The notes under the pieces are model-generated. The model was given only the letters and a program-made list of their open reading frames with translations, had not been told where the DNA came from and did not search any database. The translations under genes and the position numbers were made by a program. A stretch of DNA of 9,488 bases. Origin: a bacterium. Its GTDB lineage: Bacteria > Vulcanimicrobiota > Xenobia > Xenobiales > Xenobiaceae. This document shows positions 1-6,632 of this stretch, one piece after another; the first letter of the stretch is position 1, and every line of letters begins with the position of its first letter. The DNA lies in assembly GCA_017444045.1 (NCBI GenBank), contig JAFSXO010000030.1:1-9488 (forward strand), read 5' to 3'.

Positions 1-53
1 AGCGCACAGGTTAGCACACGACATGCGTTAAAACACGATTTTCCCAACAGCTT

Positions 54-132
54 TGGCCACCCCCTCTGTCGCAGTCGCGACATCTCCCCCTGCCATCCTT
101 TAGGGGGAGTCATAATGGGGATCTATTGGCCA
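54..132. repeat. Structured intergenic element with nested hairpins, probably a dispersed repeat
   Basis: Seen directly: a perfect hairpin TGTCGC (67-72) with GCGACA (77-82), and a perfect 8-bp hairpin CTCCCCCT (84-91) with AGGGGGAG (102-109). Both lie between outer complementary segments: TGGCCA at 54-59 and 127-132, and a C-run at 60-64 facing GGGG at 117-120. The whole could fold as a closed multi-branch structure. Frame 1 stays open through it from base 1 but has no gene-like composition. The C-rich look resembles intergenic repeats known from several gut bacteria; that this is one of them is inference. Bases 1-53 show nothing I can assign. Confidence 0.4.
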
Positions 133-137
133 TTGCT

Positions 138-182
138 TAACTAAACGACACTGATGCCAGGTTTTACAGTGTCTTTTAGTTA
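138..182. terminator. Bidirectional terminator-like hairpin downstream of the helicase-like gene
   Basis: An inverted repeat of 16 bases with one mismatch (138-153 against 167-182) surrounds a 13-base loop. The core is GACACTG/CAGTGTC, flanked by A-rich sequence on one side and TTTT (174-177) on the other, as in intrinsic terminators. The T-run is best placed for rightward transcription, for a gene ending left of the window. The complementary A-rich left arm gives a weaker T-rich tail for the leftward gene that stops at 230. Bases 183-229 show no other feature. Confidence 0.5.
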
Positions 183-229
183 GCGTTTATCCGGACGCAT
201 GAACGCAACACCAGCATTACGCTGAAAGC

Positions 230-2404
230 TTAGATATGCGCCAGCGCAGCGTACACATTGCCAACGCTGTAATCCAGGCAGCGCTCTACTATCGCTCCGC
301 GATCGAGCTCATAGCGGTTCGCCAGACTAATAAGCTGCTCATCGTCCAAAAATACTGTCTGCGGCGCCGCGGTAACATCGCCCACGGCCACCACACGCCG
401 CGCCCTATAAAGCAGCGGCAAAGTCTGCGCTAGGCTGTAGCGGTGCGCATTGTCTAGGACCAAAATGTCGAACATGCAGGGGATCAGCTTAAAGAAAGCG
501 CAGGCCGAATCGTAATCAGAGGTCCAGCAGCGCAGAGCAGACACCGCGTCGCTCACTGCGCGCTGGGTCTGCAGATCGCGCACGCGGGTATTGACCAAAC
601 TAGAAAGCTGATTCATTCCCTTGCTCAGGCGCTCTGACACCCTAGCCGAAACCAGGCCTATGCCCATGCTGGCCCAGCGGTAATTGGCCGTGCTGACATT
701 GTATTTATCGGGGTCGCGCAGCTGCGCCAAATCGGTATCTATTTTCTTAATAGCCAGCACGTTCATGCACCAATCCAGCACATCCTGCAGGGTGACATTC
801 TTCTTGGCGTGAATGCGGCGCATAAGAGCCGCTGTGCGCACACCAGCACAGAACCAGGTGCGCTGCAGATTCTGTATATCCTTGGCCAACTCTGGCACCT
901 CAAAATTACCTGAGGCTATACCATTTCGCCAGATACGCTTGGCCAGCTCTAAGCGCTTCTTCTCCAGAATCTGCTTTTCATTAATAAGAGCATCGCGGCG
1001 CTTGGCTCCCTCTATGGCGACGCGCCGCAGTCCTTCGGCCTTGCTGACCTCTTTGTCCACACGCTCCAGCACCGTCGGCAGAGAGGGCAAAGTCGCTTCG
1101 GTGTTTTCCAAAAGCTCTACAGCCAGACTAGAAAGCTGGCGCCCCTGCCGCAGAGGATTGACATCGAAATCCATGTCGCATCCGGTGCGCACGATCATGC
1201 CATCGTGAATATCGTGGGACAGCTTGGCTAATTCTCCCTGGCGCTTTTCATTGTCGGTAACGATCAGCACCGATTCTCCGTCATTCCAAGCATTGCAGGC
1301 TATAGAGGCAAACAGCTGATCGACTATATCGCGCTGGGTCATATTGAATACCGTAACGCTGTTATGGCGCACTAACTGCAGCGCCTCCTCAAAGGCCTCA
1401 TCGGTAGACCAAGGCATAACCGGCATACTGTCGTGCCCAGCAGGCGGAGTCTGCGTAACGCCAAACAGCGTGGCCGCCGCAGTTTCGTGCCAGTCAGTGC
1501 GTCCAGCCAGTTGGCGCAGCTCTTCGATCATGGGACGCATCGTGGGCATGCTCTCCACGATGATCACCATAGCGCAATTATACACGCCCGGCTCCTGAGG
1601 AATGCCCCGGCTCAGCCTAAAGGCGTCCAAATCCTGGTACTGTAAGCCTAAAACCTGGCAGATATTCTCGACATAGCGCTGAATAGCTACACTGCCATCT
1701 GGCATACCATCGCCCAGCTGAGTGCGCAGGAAGGAAACATCGCCGGCATTTGACATAAGCAAGCGCACAACGGCGGGGTTAATCACCGGATCTCCAAATA
1801 CCGCAATAGAGTTGGCGGGATACGGAGGCGGAGCAATATCCATTACGAAGAGCGGGGCAACCTTTAAGCCGTCACGGGTTTCCAGAGCCACAAGCGGCCA
1901 GCCGTACTGCAAAGACTGGGTGGGCTGCAGGCGGCCTACCAAGCGATCAACATCCTGATCCAGCATGAGCAGCCTGGTGCCCTGATTAATGACATTCTCA
2001 AAGGTATCGACTATCAGCGTCCAGCGCTTGCTATTGACCGGCGCCAAGCCAGCCACCATATCGGCCTTGAGACAGGAAGCGGAATACTTGAAATAGCGCG
2101 ACCAGGAATCCTGGAGGGGATCGTTCTCACTGCTGCTATCCTGAGACGAAGCCTGATAACCGCCGCTTTCGGGATCGCGATCCGCCGCGTAAGCTCGCTC
2201 CCCAGCATACGCTCTCGAAGCGCTAGCGTAGCTAGGATGCTGTCCGTAAGTACTGGCAGCACCGCGAGCAGCAACTGTCTCTCTCATACCACTGTACATT
2301 CTAGCATCGCGGACAGAGCGGCCAGATTCTCCGGCGTACTGCTCTGATGTGTATTCTCCGTCCTGGATAGGCAATTTAGTGCACCCCACATTAGAAGTTC
2401 CCAT
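230..2404 (-). CDS. Helicase-like protein (UPF1/DNA2-type SF1 relative) with degenerate ATPase motifs and no second RecA domain
   Basis: This 724-residue protein resembles the N-terminal half of large bacterial SF1 helicases. Residues about 18-95 are low-complexity and rich in Ser, Ala, Tyr and Arg. The segment reading YGWPLVALETRDG...APLF resembles the pre-helicase region of that family. Where Walker A (GPPGTGKT/S) is expected, the sequence is VTVFNMTQRD (MTQRD at 355-359), followed by the family-like GESVLIVTDNE and IVRTG. Residues about 440-492 form a charged coiled coil. The Walker B equivalent is LVLDNAH (D651-H654) instead of DEAS, then LPLLYRARRVVAVGD with motif III GDVTAAPQ (G675 on) in place of GDPKQLPP. 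Only 48 residues follow, so motifs IV-VI are missing. The three reading frames downstream show no helicase continuation. The start at 2404 is chosen because AGGAGG sits 5 bases upstream; an in-frame ATG at 2428 lacks such a site. ATPase loss is inferred; family assignment is by motif order only. Confidence 0.7.
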   Translation of the reverse strand: MGTSNVGCTKLPIQDGEYTSEQYAGESGRSVRDARMYSGMRETVAARGAASTYGQHPSYASASRAYAGERAYAADRDPESGGYQASSQDSSSENDPLQDSWSRYFKYSASCLKADMVAGLAPVNSKRWTLIVDTFENVINQGTRLLMLDQDVDRLVGRLQPTQSLQYGWPLVALETRDGLKVAPLFVMDIAPPPYPANSIAVFGDPVINPAVVRLLMSNAGDVSFLRTQLGDGMPDGSVAIQRYVENICQVLGLQYQDLDAFRLSRGIPQEPGVYNCAMVIIVESMPTMRPMIEELRQLAGRTDWHETAAATLFGVTQTPPAGHDSMPVMPWSTDEAFEEALQLVRHNSVTVFNMTQRDIVDQLFASIACNAWNDGESVLIVTDNEKRQGELAKLSHDIHDGMIVRTGCDMDFDVNPLRQGRQLSSLAVELLENTEATLPSLPTVLERVDKEVSKAEGLRRVAIEGAKRRDALINEKQILEKKRLELAKRIWRNGIASGNFEVPELAKDIQNLQRTWFCAGVRTAALMRRIHAKKNVTLQDVLDWCMNVLAIKKIDTDLAQLRDPDKYNVSTANYRWASMGIGLVSARVSERLSKGMNQLSSLVNTRVRDLQTQRAVSDAVSALRCWTSDYDSACAFFKLIPCMFDILVLDNAHRYSLAQTLPLLYRARRVVAVGDVTAAPQTVFLDDEQLISLANRYELDRGAIVERCLDYSVGNVYAALAHI

Positions 2405-2409
2405 GTCTG

Positions 2410-2415
2410 CCTCCT
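2410..2415 (-). promoter_or_regulatory. Shine-Dalgarno site that fixes the helicase-like gene start
   Basis: On the minus strand this is a perfect AGGAGG, 5 bases before the ATG at 2404-2402. It lies inside the reading frame opened by the upstream ATG at 2428, so it argues for the shorter protein of 724 residues. Confidence 0.75.
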
Positions 2416-2475
2416 GCCATCCCCCCATGGCTTAGCGGATCAGCAGACACGATTGAACATCACACATATAAACGT

Positions 2476-2481
2476 ATTATC
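2476..2481 (-). promoter_or_regulatory. Candidate -10 element for the helicase-like gene
   Basis: The minus strand reads GATAAT, one mismatch from TATAAT, in an AT-rich stretch about 70 bases upstream of the start codon. No convincing -35 box is present at 16-18 bases. TATCATT occurs twice on the plus strand nearby, with a period of about 20 bases, which could be an operator. Weak support. Confidence 0.25.
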
Positions 2482-2538
2482 ATTACACAAAATACACTAT
2501 CATTCCTGTTTTCCCATACCAAGAGGTAAGAATAGCCA

Positions 2539-2626
2539 CGCTAAAAACCTCGCTAAAATCGGCGCTAAATATTGATTAAATATTGCGGACGCTAAGTTAC
2601 CGACCTAACGCTAAGTTGCCTGCCTA
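2539..2626. repeat. Cluster of short direct and tandem repeats upstream of metG
   Basis: CGCTAA occurs five times (2539, 2551, 2563, 2590, 2609), the first three at exact 12-base intervals. TAAATATTG occurs twice at an 11-base period (2566-2574, 2577-2585). Two adjacent 19-base units, 2589-2607 and 2608-2626, match at 16 of 19 positions, starting ACGCTAAGTT. The cluster lies in the divergent region between the helicase-like gene and metG. Helical-turn spacing would suit a DNA-binding protein, but no known operator was recognised. I saw no T-box motif in the rest of the region (2627-2736), which is AT-rich and probably holds the metG promoter; TATATT at 2706-2711 is a possible -10 box without a matching -35. 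Confidence 0.5.
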
Positions 2627-2736
2627 AAAAAGGAGGCTCCACAGTCACTATAGAATCAGACGTTTTAATTTTATACGCCAACATTAATCCGACTTTATTT
2701 ATATCTATATTACTTTAAACAATTGGAGTATGCCTT

Positions 2737-4395
2737 ATGACCACTAACATTTTCCTCGGCGTCGCTTGGCCCTATGCCAACGGTCCCCTGCATTTAGGAC
2801 ATGTGGCCGGATGCTATTTGCCCGCAGACGAGTTTGCCCGCTACCATCGCATGAAAGGCAACCATGTACTTATGGTATCAGGAAGCGACGGTCACGGCAC
2901 TCCGATTACCGTGCGCGCCCAAAAGGAAGGCGTAACCCCCAACGAAGTCGCCCAGCGCTATCACGAAGAAATCGTGCAGGCCTTTAAAGGGCTAAACATC
3001 AAATTCGACCTCTTTACCACTACGCGCACCGACAACCACCGCAAAGTGGTGCAGGAGCTGTTCCTCGACCTCTACAAAAAAGGCCACATCGTGCTGCAGA
3101 GCCAGGAGCTGCTCTACTGCCCCGAAGAAAAGCACTTTCTGCCCGACCGCTACGTCGAAGGCGTTTGCCCTCACTGCGGTGCAGAAAAGGCGCGCGGCGA
3201 TCAGTGCGACGCCTGCGGGCGCACCTACGACGCCAAGGAGTTAAAGAACCCCTATTGCAAGACCTGCGGCGCCACCCCGATTATAAAGAGCACCGAACAC
3301 TTCTTCTTCCGCTGGCAGGATTTCGGGCAGGACGTTATCAGCTGGCTCAGCGACAAGACCTACTGGCGCCCCAACGTAATGAACTTCACTCACAATTATC
3401 TCGAGAACGGCCTGCGCGAATCGGCGATCACCCGCGATATGGAATGGGGCATTCCCGTGCCCATTGAAGGCTATGAGGACAAGCGCATATACGTATGGTG
3501 GGAAGCCGTTGTTGGCTACCTGTCGGCCAGCATCGAGTGGGCATCTAAGCAAAGCGACCCAGAATGCTGGAGAGACTGGTGGACAGACAAAAACGCGCGC
3601 TGCTACTACTTTATCGGCAAAGACAACATACCGTTCCACGCCATTCGCTGGCCCGCGGTTCTGCTGGGCGACGGGCGCTTTAATCTGCCCTACGATATTC
3701 CCGCCAATGAATTCCTTAATCTCGAAGGCCGCAAGTTTTCCACCTCAGAAAACTGGGCACTCTGGGCCAATGATATACTGGAACGCTACGATGCCGACGC
3801 TGTGCGCTATATGCTCACCGCCATCGCTCCCGAAAGCTCCGACAGCGACTTCACCTGGGCCGAATTTGTGCGGCGCAACAACGACGAGCTGGTCGGCTGG
3901 TGGGGCAACCTGGTCAACCGCTGCCTAACCTTCTTCAGCAAGCATTTCGAGGGCACCATACCGGCCATAGAAGAGACAGCCGAAGACCAAGAGCTTCTGA
4001 GCCAAGCAAAGGAAGCCTTCGACAAGGTCGGCGCCATGATGGAAAAATGCCAGATCAAGGGCGCCCTAGCCGAGGCCATGGAATATGTGCGCATAGGCAA
4101 CCGCTATTTCGACAGCCAGGCTCCCTGGAAGCAGATAAAGATCGACCGCCAGCGCACCGCTGCGATTATGGCCACCATGGTCAGATTTATCGCCTCCATG
4201 AATGTCATACTCACCCCGTTCATACCCGGCTCCTGTGCCAAGCTGCATGAGATTCTGGCCCTGCCGGGCGCGGCCGAAGCCTCCACCTGGTCTATGCCTT
4301 CGCTGGAGATCGGCCACAAAATCAACACTCCTCAGCCTCTCTTCAAAAAACTCGACACCAGCGTTGCCGAGGAAGAGAAGGCCCGCCTGGGTTAA
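2737..4395 (+). CDS. metG: Methionyl-tRNA synthetase
   Basis: It charges tRNA-Met with methionine using ATP, in the cytoplasm. The class I HIGH signature is HLGH at residues 19-22. The zinc-finger insertion holds C144-x2-C147 and C157-x2-C160 (one complete knuckle), plus C128, C174 and C177. A second knuckle would therefore have only three of four cysteines, with Glu131 at the remaining position. The KMSKS loop is the variant KFSTS at 333-337. An anticodon-binding helical domain follows (GNLVNR region onward). At 552 residues it lacks the C-terminal EMAP/Trbp111-like dimerisation domain found in longer versions such as the 677-residue E. coli enzyme. GGAG at 2725-2728 lies 8 bases before the ATG. 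It is the first gene of a rightward cluster, and the next gene begins 6 bases after its stop. Confidence 0.97.
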   Translation: MTTNIFLGVAWPYANGPLHLGHVAGCYLPADEFARYHRMKGNHVLMVSGSDGHGTPITVRAQKEGVTPNEVAQRYHEEIVQAFKGLNIKFDLFTTTRTDNHRKVVQELFLDLYKKGHIVLQSQELLYCPEEKHFLPDRYVEGVCPHCGAEKARGDQCDACGRTYDAKELKNPYCKTCGATPIIKSTEHFFFRWQDFGQDVISWLSDKTYWRPNVMNFTHNYLENGLRESAITRDMEWGIPVPIEGYEDKRIYVWWEAVVGYLSASIEWASKQSDPECWRDWWTDKNARCYYFIGKDNIPFHAIRWPAVLLGDGRFNLPYDIPANEFLNLEGRKFSTSENWALWANDILERYDADAVRYMLTAIAPESSDSDFTWAEFVRRNNDELVGWWGNLVNRCLTFFSKHFEGTIPAIEETAEDQELLSQAKEAFDKVGAMMEKCQIKGALAEAMEYVRIGNRYFDSQAPWKQIKIDRQRTAAIMATMVRFIASMNVILTPFIPGSCAKLHEILALPGAAEASTWSMPSLEIGHKINTPQPLFKKLDTSVAEEEKARLG

Positions 4396-4401
4396 GCTTA
4401 T

Positions 4402-4767
4402 ATGGCCAGTTGTTCTTCGGGTGACGAGCGCTTAGAGCAGCGCGAAAAGGATCTGGAACGTCAGCGCAATGAGCTAGGCAAAAAAATCGCGACCGAGCGG
4501 TGCGCGCTGGCGCTTTGGCAGAAATCATCCTGCCAGCGCCGCGCCGTACTGCAAGAACAGCTCGTCTATATCTTAGGACAGTTAGCCGAGCTGCGCGAGA
4601 TCCGCCGGGCAATGCTAGGCCTGCAGCACAATTCTCACATCCGCGTCCGCGCACTGCCCAATTTTGTCGCCGACAATCCGGGCTACGCTAAGGTCGTTGC
4701 CGATGAGGTTCCTGAGGCGCGCGCCGCAGCCGATAAGCTTGCCGACAGAGAGTCCGAGCATGAATAA
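4402..4767 (+). CDS. Small coiled-coil protein of unknown function
   Basis: I do not recognise this 121-residue protein. It is highly charged. Residues about 9-70 look like continuous helix with coiled-coil character (runs such as RLEQREKDLERQRNELGKK), with three cysteines at or inside it (C4, C34, C44). The C-terminal third is acidic and Ala-rich. There is no transmembrane segment or signal peptide, so it is probably cytoplasmic and is not a typical FtsB/DivIC protein, which carries an N-terminal membrane helix. It starts 6 bases after metG and overlaps the following parvulin gene by 8 bases. That packing supports a real, co-translated gene. No good Shine-Dalgarno precedes its ATG, so it probably relies on coupling to metG translation. 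Confidence 0.7.
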   Translation: MASCSSGDERLEQREKDLERQRNELGKKIATERCALALWQKSSCQRRAVLQEQLVYILGQLAELREIRRAMLGLQHNSHIRVRALPNFVADNPGYAKVVADEVPEARAAADKLADRESEHE

Positions 4768-5905
4768 GCGCACTACTATAGGATTATGCGCCGTCGGCTT
4801 AGCGATGCTGGCGACTTTAGGTATATGCTATGTGCCCCGCGATCCCATCGCCGCACAGTTTAACGGCGGCTGCATACGCCGCAGCGAGCTAGTAACGGCT
4901 ATGGAGAACGATTTCGGAGCCGAAGTCTTGCAGGAGCTGATAACCCAGCGAATTATCACCAAGGCTATAGCAGACAGCCATCTGGCTATCAGCGACGCCG
5001 AGCTGGCACTCTGGGCCGACGACTATCAGCTGCGCCCCGAGGTTCAGGAAATCATCGCCGCCGGACAGCTAGACACCGAACGCCTGCGCGAGCATCTGCG
5101 CACAACCGTGCCCCTTTATTATCTGGCTATCAAGGATGTTTCCGAAACCGAGCGAGAAAAATTCTTCGCCGAGCATCGTTCCCTCTTCGAGCAGCTGGAC
5201 ATGTCTCATATACTTCTCGGATCAGAAGCCGAAGCGCTCCGGATCCGCCAGCGCATAAACTCTCCGGAAAGCTTTTCCACCATGGCCATCGTGCATTCCC
5301 TGGATGACAGCAACCGCGATTTTTCCGGTGCCCTGGGGCGTGTAACCCGCGCCGAGCTAGAAAACGCCTTCAGCAGCGAGGATGTGCAGTCGCTGTTCAA
5401 AATGCAGCCGGGCACGGTCAGCCGTCCTATGCAAGCCAAAAGCGGCGGCTGGCATCTGTTTCTGGTCAAAAAACGCTTCACCAACTACACGGATTTGCAG
5501 CGCCAAGTAGTAGCCTATCTGGCAGAGCCTAAACTGGCAGACTGTCTCGAAAGACTCCGCAGCCAGGCTCAGGTCAAAATTCTCTGGCAGGCGCCCAACA
5601 AGCTGCTCTCACCCAGTCCCTCGCCTAGCTCCGCCGCGGCAAAGGCCAGTCCCTCGTTGCCCGGTAGTTCGGCAGCAGCCAGCCCTGCAGCTCCGCCTAG
5701 CACAGCGGCACCCGCCACCGTGAATTTGCCCAGCAAAGCAGCAGCGCCCAAGGCAATGGCTGTTCCAAGCGCGCCAGCTTCATTGAGCCCCGCAGAAGTG
5801 CTTAGCCCAACAGCCGGAACAGACTCCGCGTCAGCGCCTCCCCCTACAGCAGCCCCCAGTGCCGCAGCTTCACCCAACACAGCAGCACCTAATGCTGCCT
5901 ATTAA
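4760..5905 (+). CDS. Membrane-anchored or exported parvulin-type (PpiC/SurA-like) peptidyl-prolyl isomerase with Pro/Ala/Ser tail
   Basis: This 381-residue protein probably assists folding of exported proteins outside the cytoplasmic membrane. Residues 1-6 are basic and about 7-25 are hydrophobic (signal anchor or signal peptide). No canonical lipobox is seen. Next comes a SurA-N-like chaperone region beginning FNGGCIRRSEL and including VLQELITQRIITKAI. The parvulin domain spans about 146-240 and has the paired family histidines H150 (MSHILL) and H232 (GWHLFLV), with FSGALG at the usual GGDLG position. From about 283 to the end the sequence is almost entirely Pro, Ala, Ser and Thr. An in-frame ATG at 4664 would add 32 residues, but it lies wholly inside the preceding gene and would bury the signal sequence. 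The ATG at 4760 gives a proper N-terminus and an 8-base overlap with the preceding gene. Confidence 0.85.
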   Translation: MNKRTTIGLCAVGLAMLATLGICYVPRDPIAAQFNGGCIRRSELVTAMENDFGAEVLQELITQRIITKAIADSHLAISDAELALWADDYQLRPEVQEIIAAGQLDTERLREHLRTTVPLYYLAIKDVSETEREKFFAEHRSLFEQLDMSHILLGSEAEALRIRQRINSPESFSTMAIVHSLDDSNRDFSGALGRVTRAELENAFSSEDVQSLFKMQPGTVSRPMQAKSGGWHLFLVKKRFTNYTDLQRQVVAYLAEPKLADCLERLRSQAQVKILWQAPNKLLSPSPSPSSAAAKASPSLPGSSAAASPAAPPSTAAPATVNLPSKAAAPKAMAVPSAPASLSPAEVLSPTAGTDSASAPPPTAAPSAAASPNTAAPNAAY

Positions 5906-5928
5906 AGCACCTTATAATTGGAGCACAT

Positions 5929-6558
5929 ATGGTATTCAGCAAAATGCTTCCCCACAACGACAGCTTCTACGACTATTTCATCGACCAGGCTAAGTACGGC
6001 AGAGAGGCTGGAGCCGCCCTGCTTGAAATGGTCAATGACTTCGACAACTGCAAGCACCATCTGGAGGTCATCAACGCCCTCGAAAGGCATGGTGATGAGA
6101 TCGTCGCCCACACGCTAACCGAGATCAATAAGAGCTTTATCACTCCGCTTGACCGTGAGGATATTCACGCTCTCTGCTCCTGTCTGGACGATATTCTGGA
6201 CTACGCTCAGTCGGCAGCCCAAAAGATGGTGCTCTTCCGCGTAGCCGAGCCCACCCAGCACGCCAAAGAGCTTTGCCAGGTAGTTAAAGACATAACGGAA
6301 CAGATTTTTCAAGCCATTACTAAGCTCAAAAAAATGGAAGACTGCTCGGAGATACGGCTCGCTGTAACCAAGCTGGAAAAGGAAGGCGACCGCATAAACC
6401 GCAACGGAGTGGCCGAGCTGTTTAACAATGTGAGCACCGTTGAAGGCGTAGTGGAGCTTATCCGCTGGAGAGAAATATACAGCGGACTGGAGACCGTAAC
6501 CGACAAGTGCGAAGATATTATGGACATCATCGAGGGTATTTATATAAAATACGCTTAA
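5929..6558 (+). CDS. DUF47 / PhoU-like family protein (Pit accessory type)
   Basis: This 209-residue all-helical cytoplasmic protein has the layout of the DUF47 family (TIGR00153-like). It contains repeated acidic/His helices such as ALERHGDEIVAHTL and KLEKEGDRINRNG, the segment FITPLDREDIHAL, and a C-terminal LETVTDKCEDIMDIIEGI. Members are related to PhoU and usually lie beside a PiT-type phosphate transporter that they are thought to regulate. No transporter gene is adjacent here: the neighbours are the parvulin gene 23 bases upstream and eno 74 bases downstream. GGAG at 5920-5923 sits 5 bases before the ATG. The family call is firm from the sequence pattern; a link to phosphate transport in this organism is inference. 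Confidence 0.88.
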   Translation: MVFSKMLPHNDSFYDYFIDQAKYGREAGAALLEMVNDFDNCKHHLEVINALERHGDEIVAHTLTEINKSFITPLDREDIHALCSCLDDILDYAQSAAQKMVLFRVAEPTQHAKELCQVVKDITEQIFQAITKLKKMEDCSEIRLAVTKLEKEGDRINRNGVAELFNNVSTVEGVVELIRWREIYSGLETVTDKCEDIMDIIEGIYIKYA

Positions 6559-6632
6559 CCAGCTTAATACGCGCAATCTAATCTGCGCAGTCGGCTTTAT
6601 TGTTAATTATAAATCGCATACGGAGGACAAAA
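6559..6632 (+). promoter_or_regulatory. Leader region before eno, with Shine-Dalgarno fixing the start
   Basis: GGAGG at 6622-6626 lies 6 bases before the ATG at 6633, favouring this start over the in-frame ATG at 6600, which would add 11 residues atypical of enolase. A small hairpin GCGCA (6571-6575) with TGCGC (6584-6588) and a TATAAA (6608-6613) are present, so a separate eno promoter is possible. No clear -35 box was found. Confidence 0.35.

Noticed and set aside
1..142. Open plus-strand frame from the left edge through the hairpin element
   Set aside because: The peptide is short, begins outside the window, and its sequence is dictated by the hairpin arms. It does not look like a protein end.
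1..229. Frameshifted continuation of the helicase-like gene (missing second RecA domain)
   Set aside because: I read the three minus-strand frames after the stop. None shows helicase motifs, and stops are frequent.
2405..2428. Longer N-terminus for the helicase-like protein from the ATG at 2428
   Set aside because: No ribosome site is evident before it, and a perfect AGGAGG lies inside the extra segment, 5 bases before the next in-frame ATG.
2627..2736. T-box or SAM riboswitch in the metG leader
   Set aside because: The conserved T-box sequence and the expected stems are not visible, and there is no terminator/antiterminator pair before the start.
3241..3639. 132-residue minus-strand frame inside metG
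   Set aside because: Shadow of the conserved MetRS coding sequence; no ribosome site or family resemblance.
4664..4759. Extended start for the parvulin protein at 4664
   Set aside because: It would overlap the coiled-coil gene by over 100 bases and place 32 residues ahead of a normal signal sequence.
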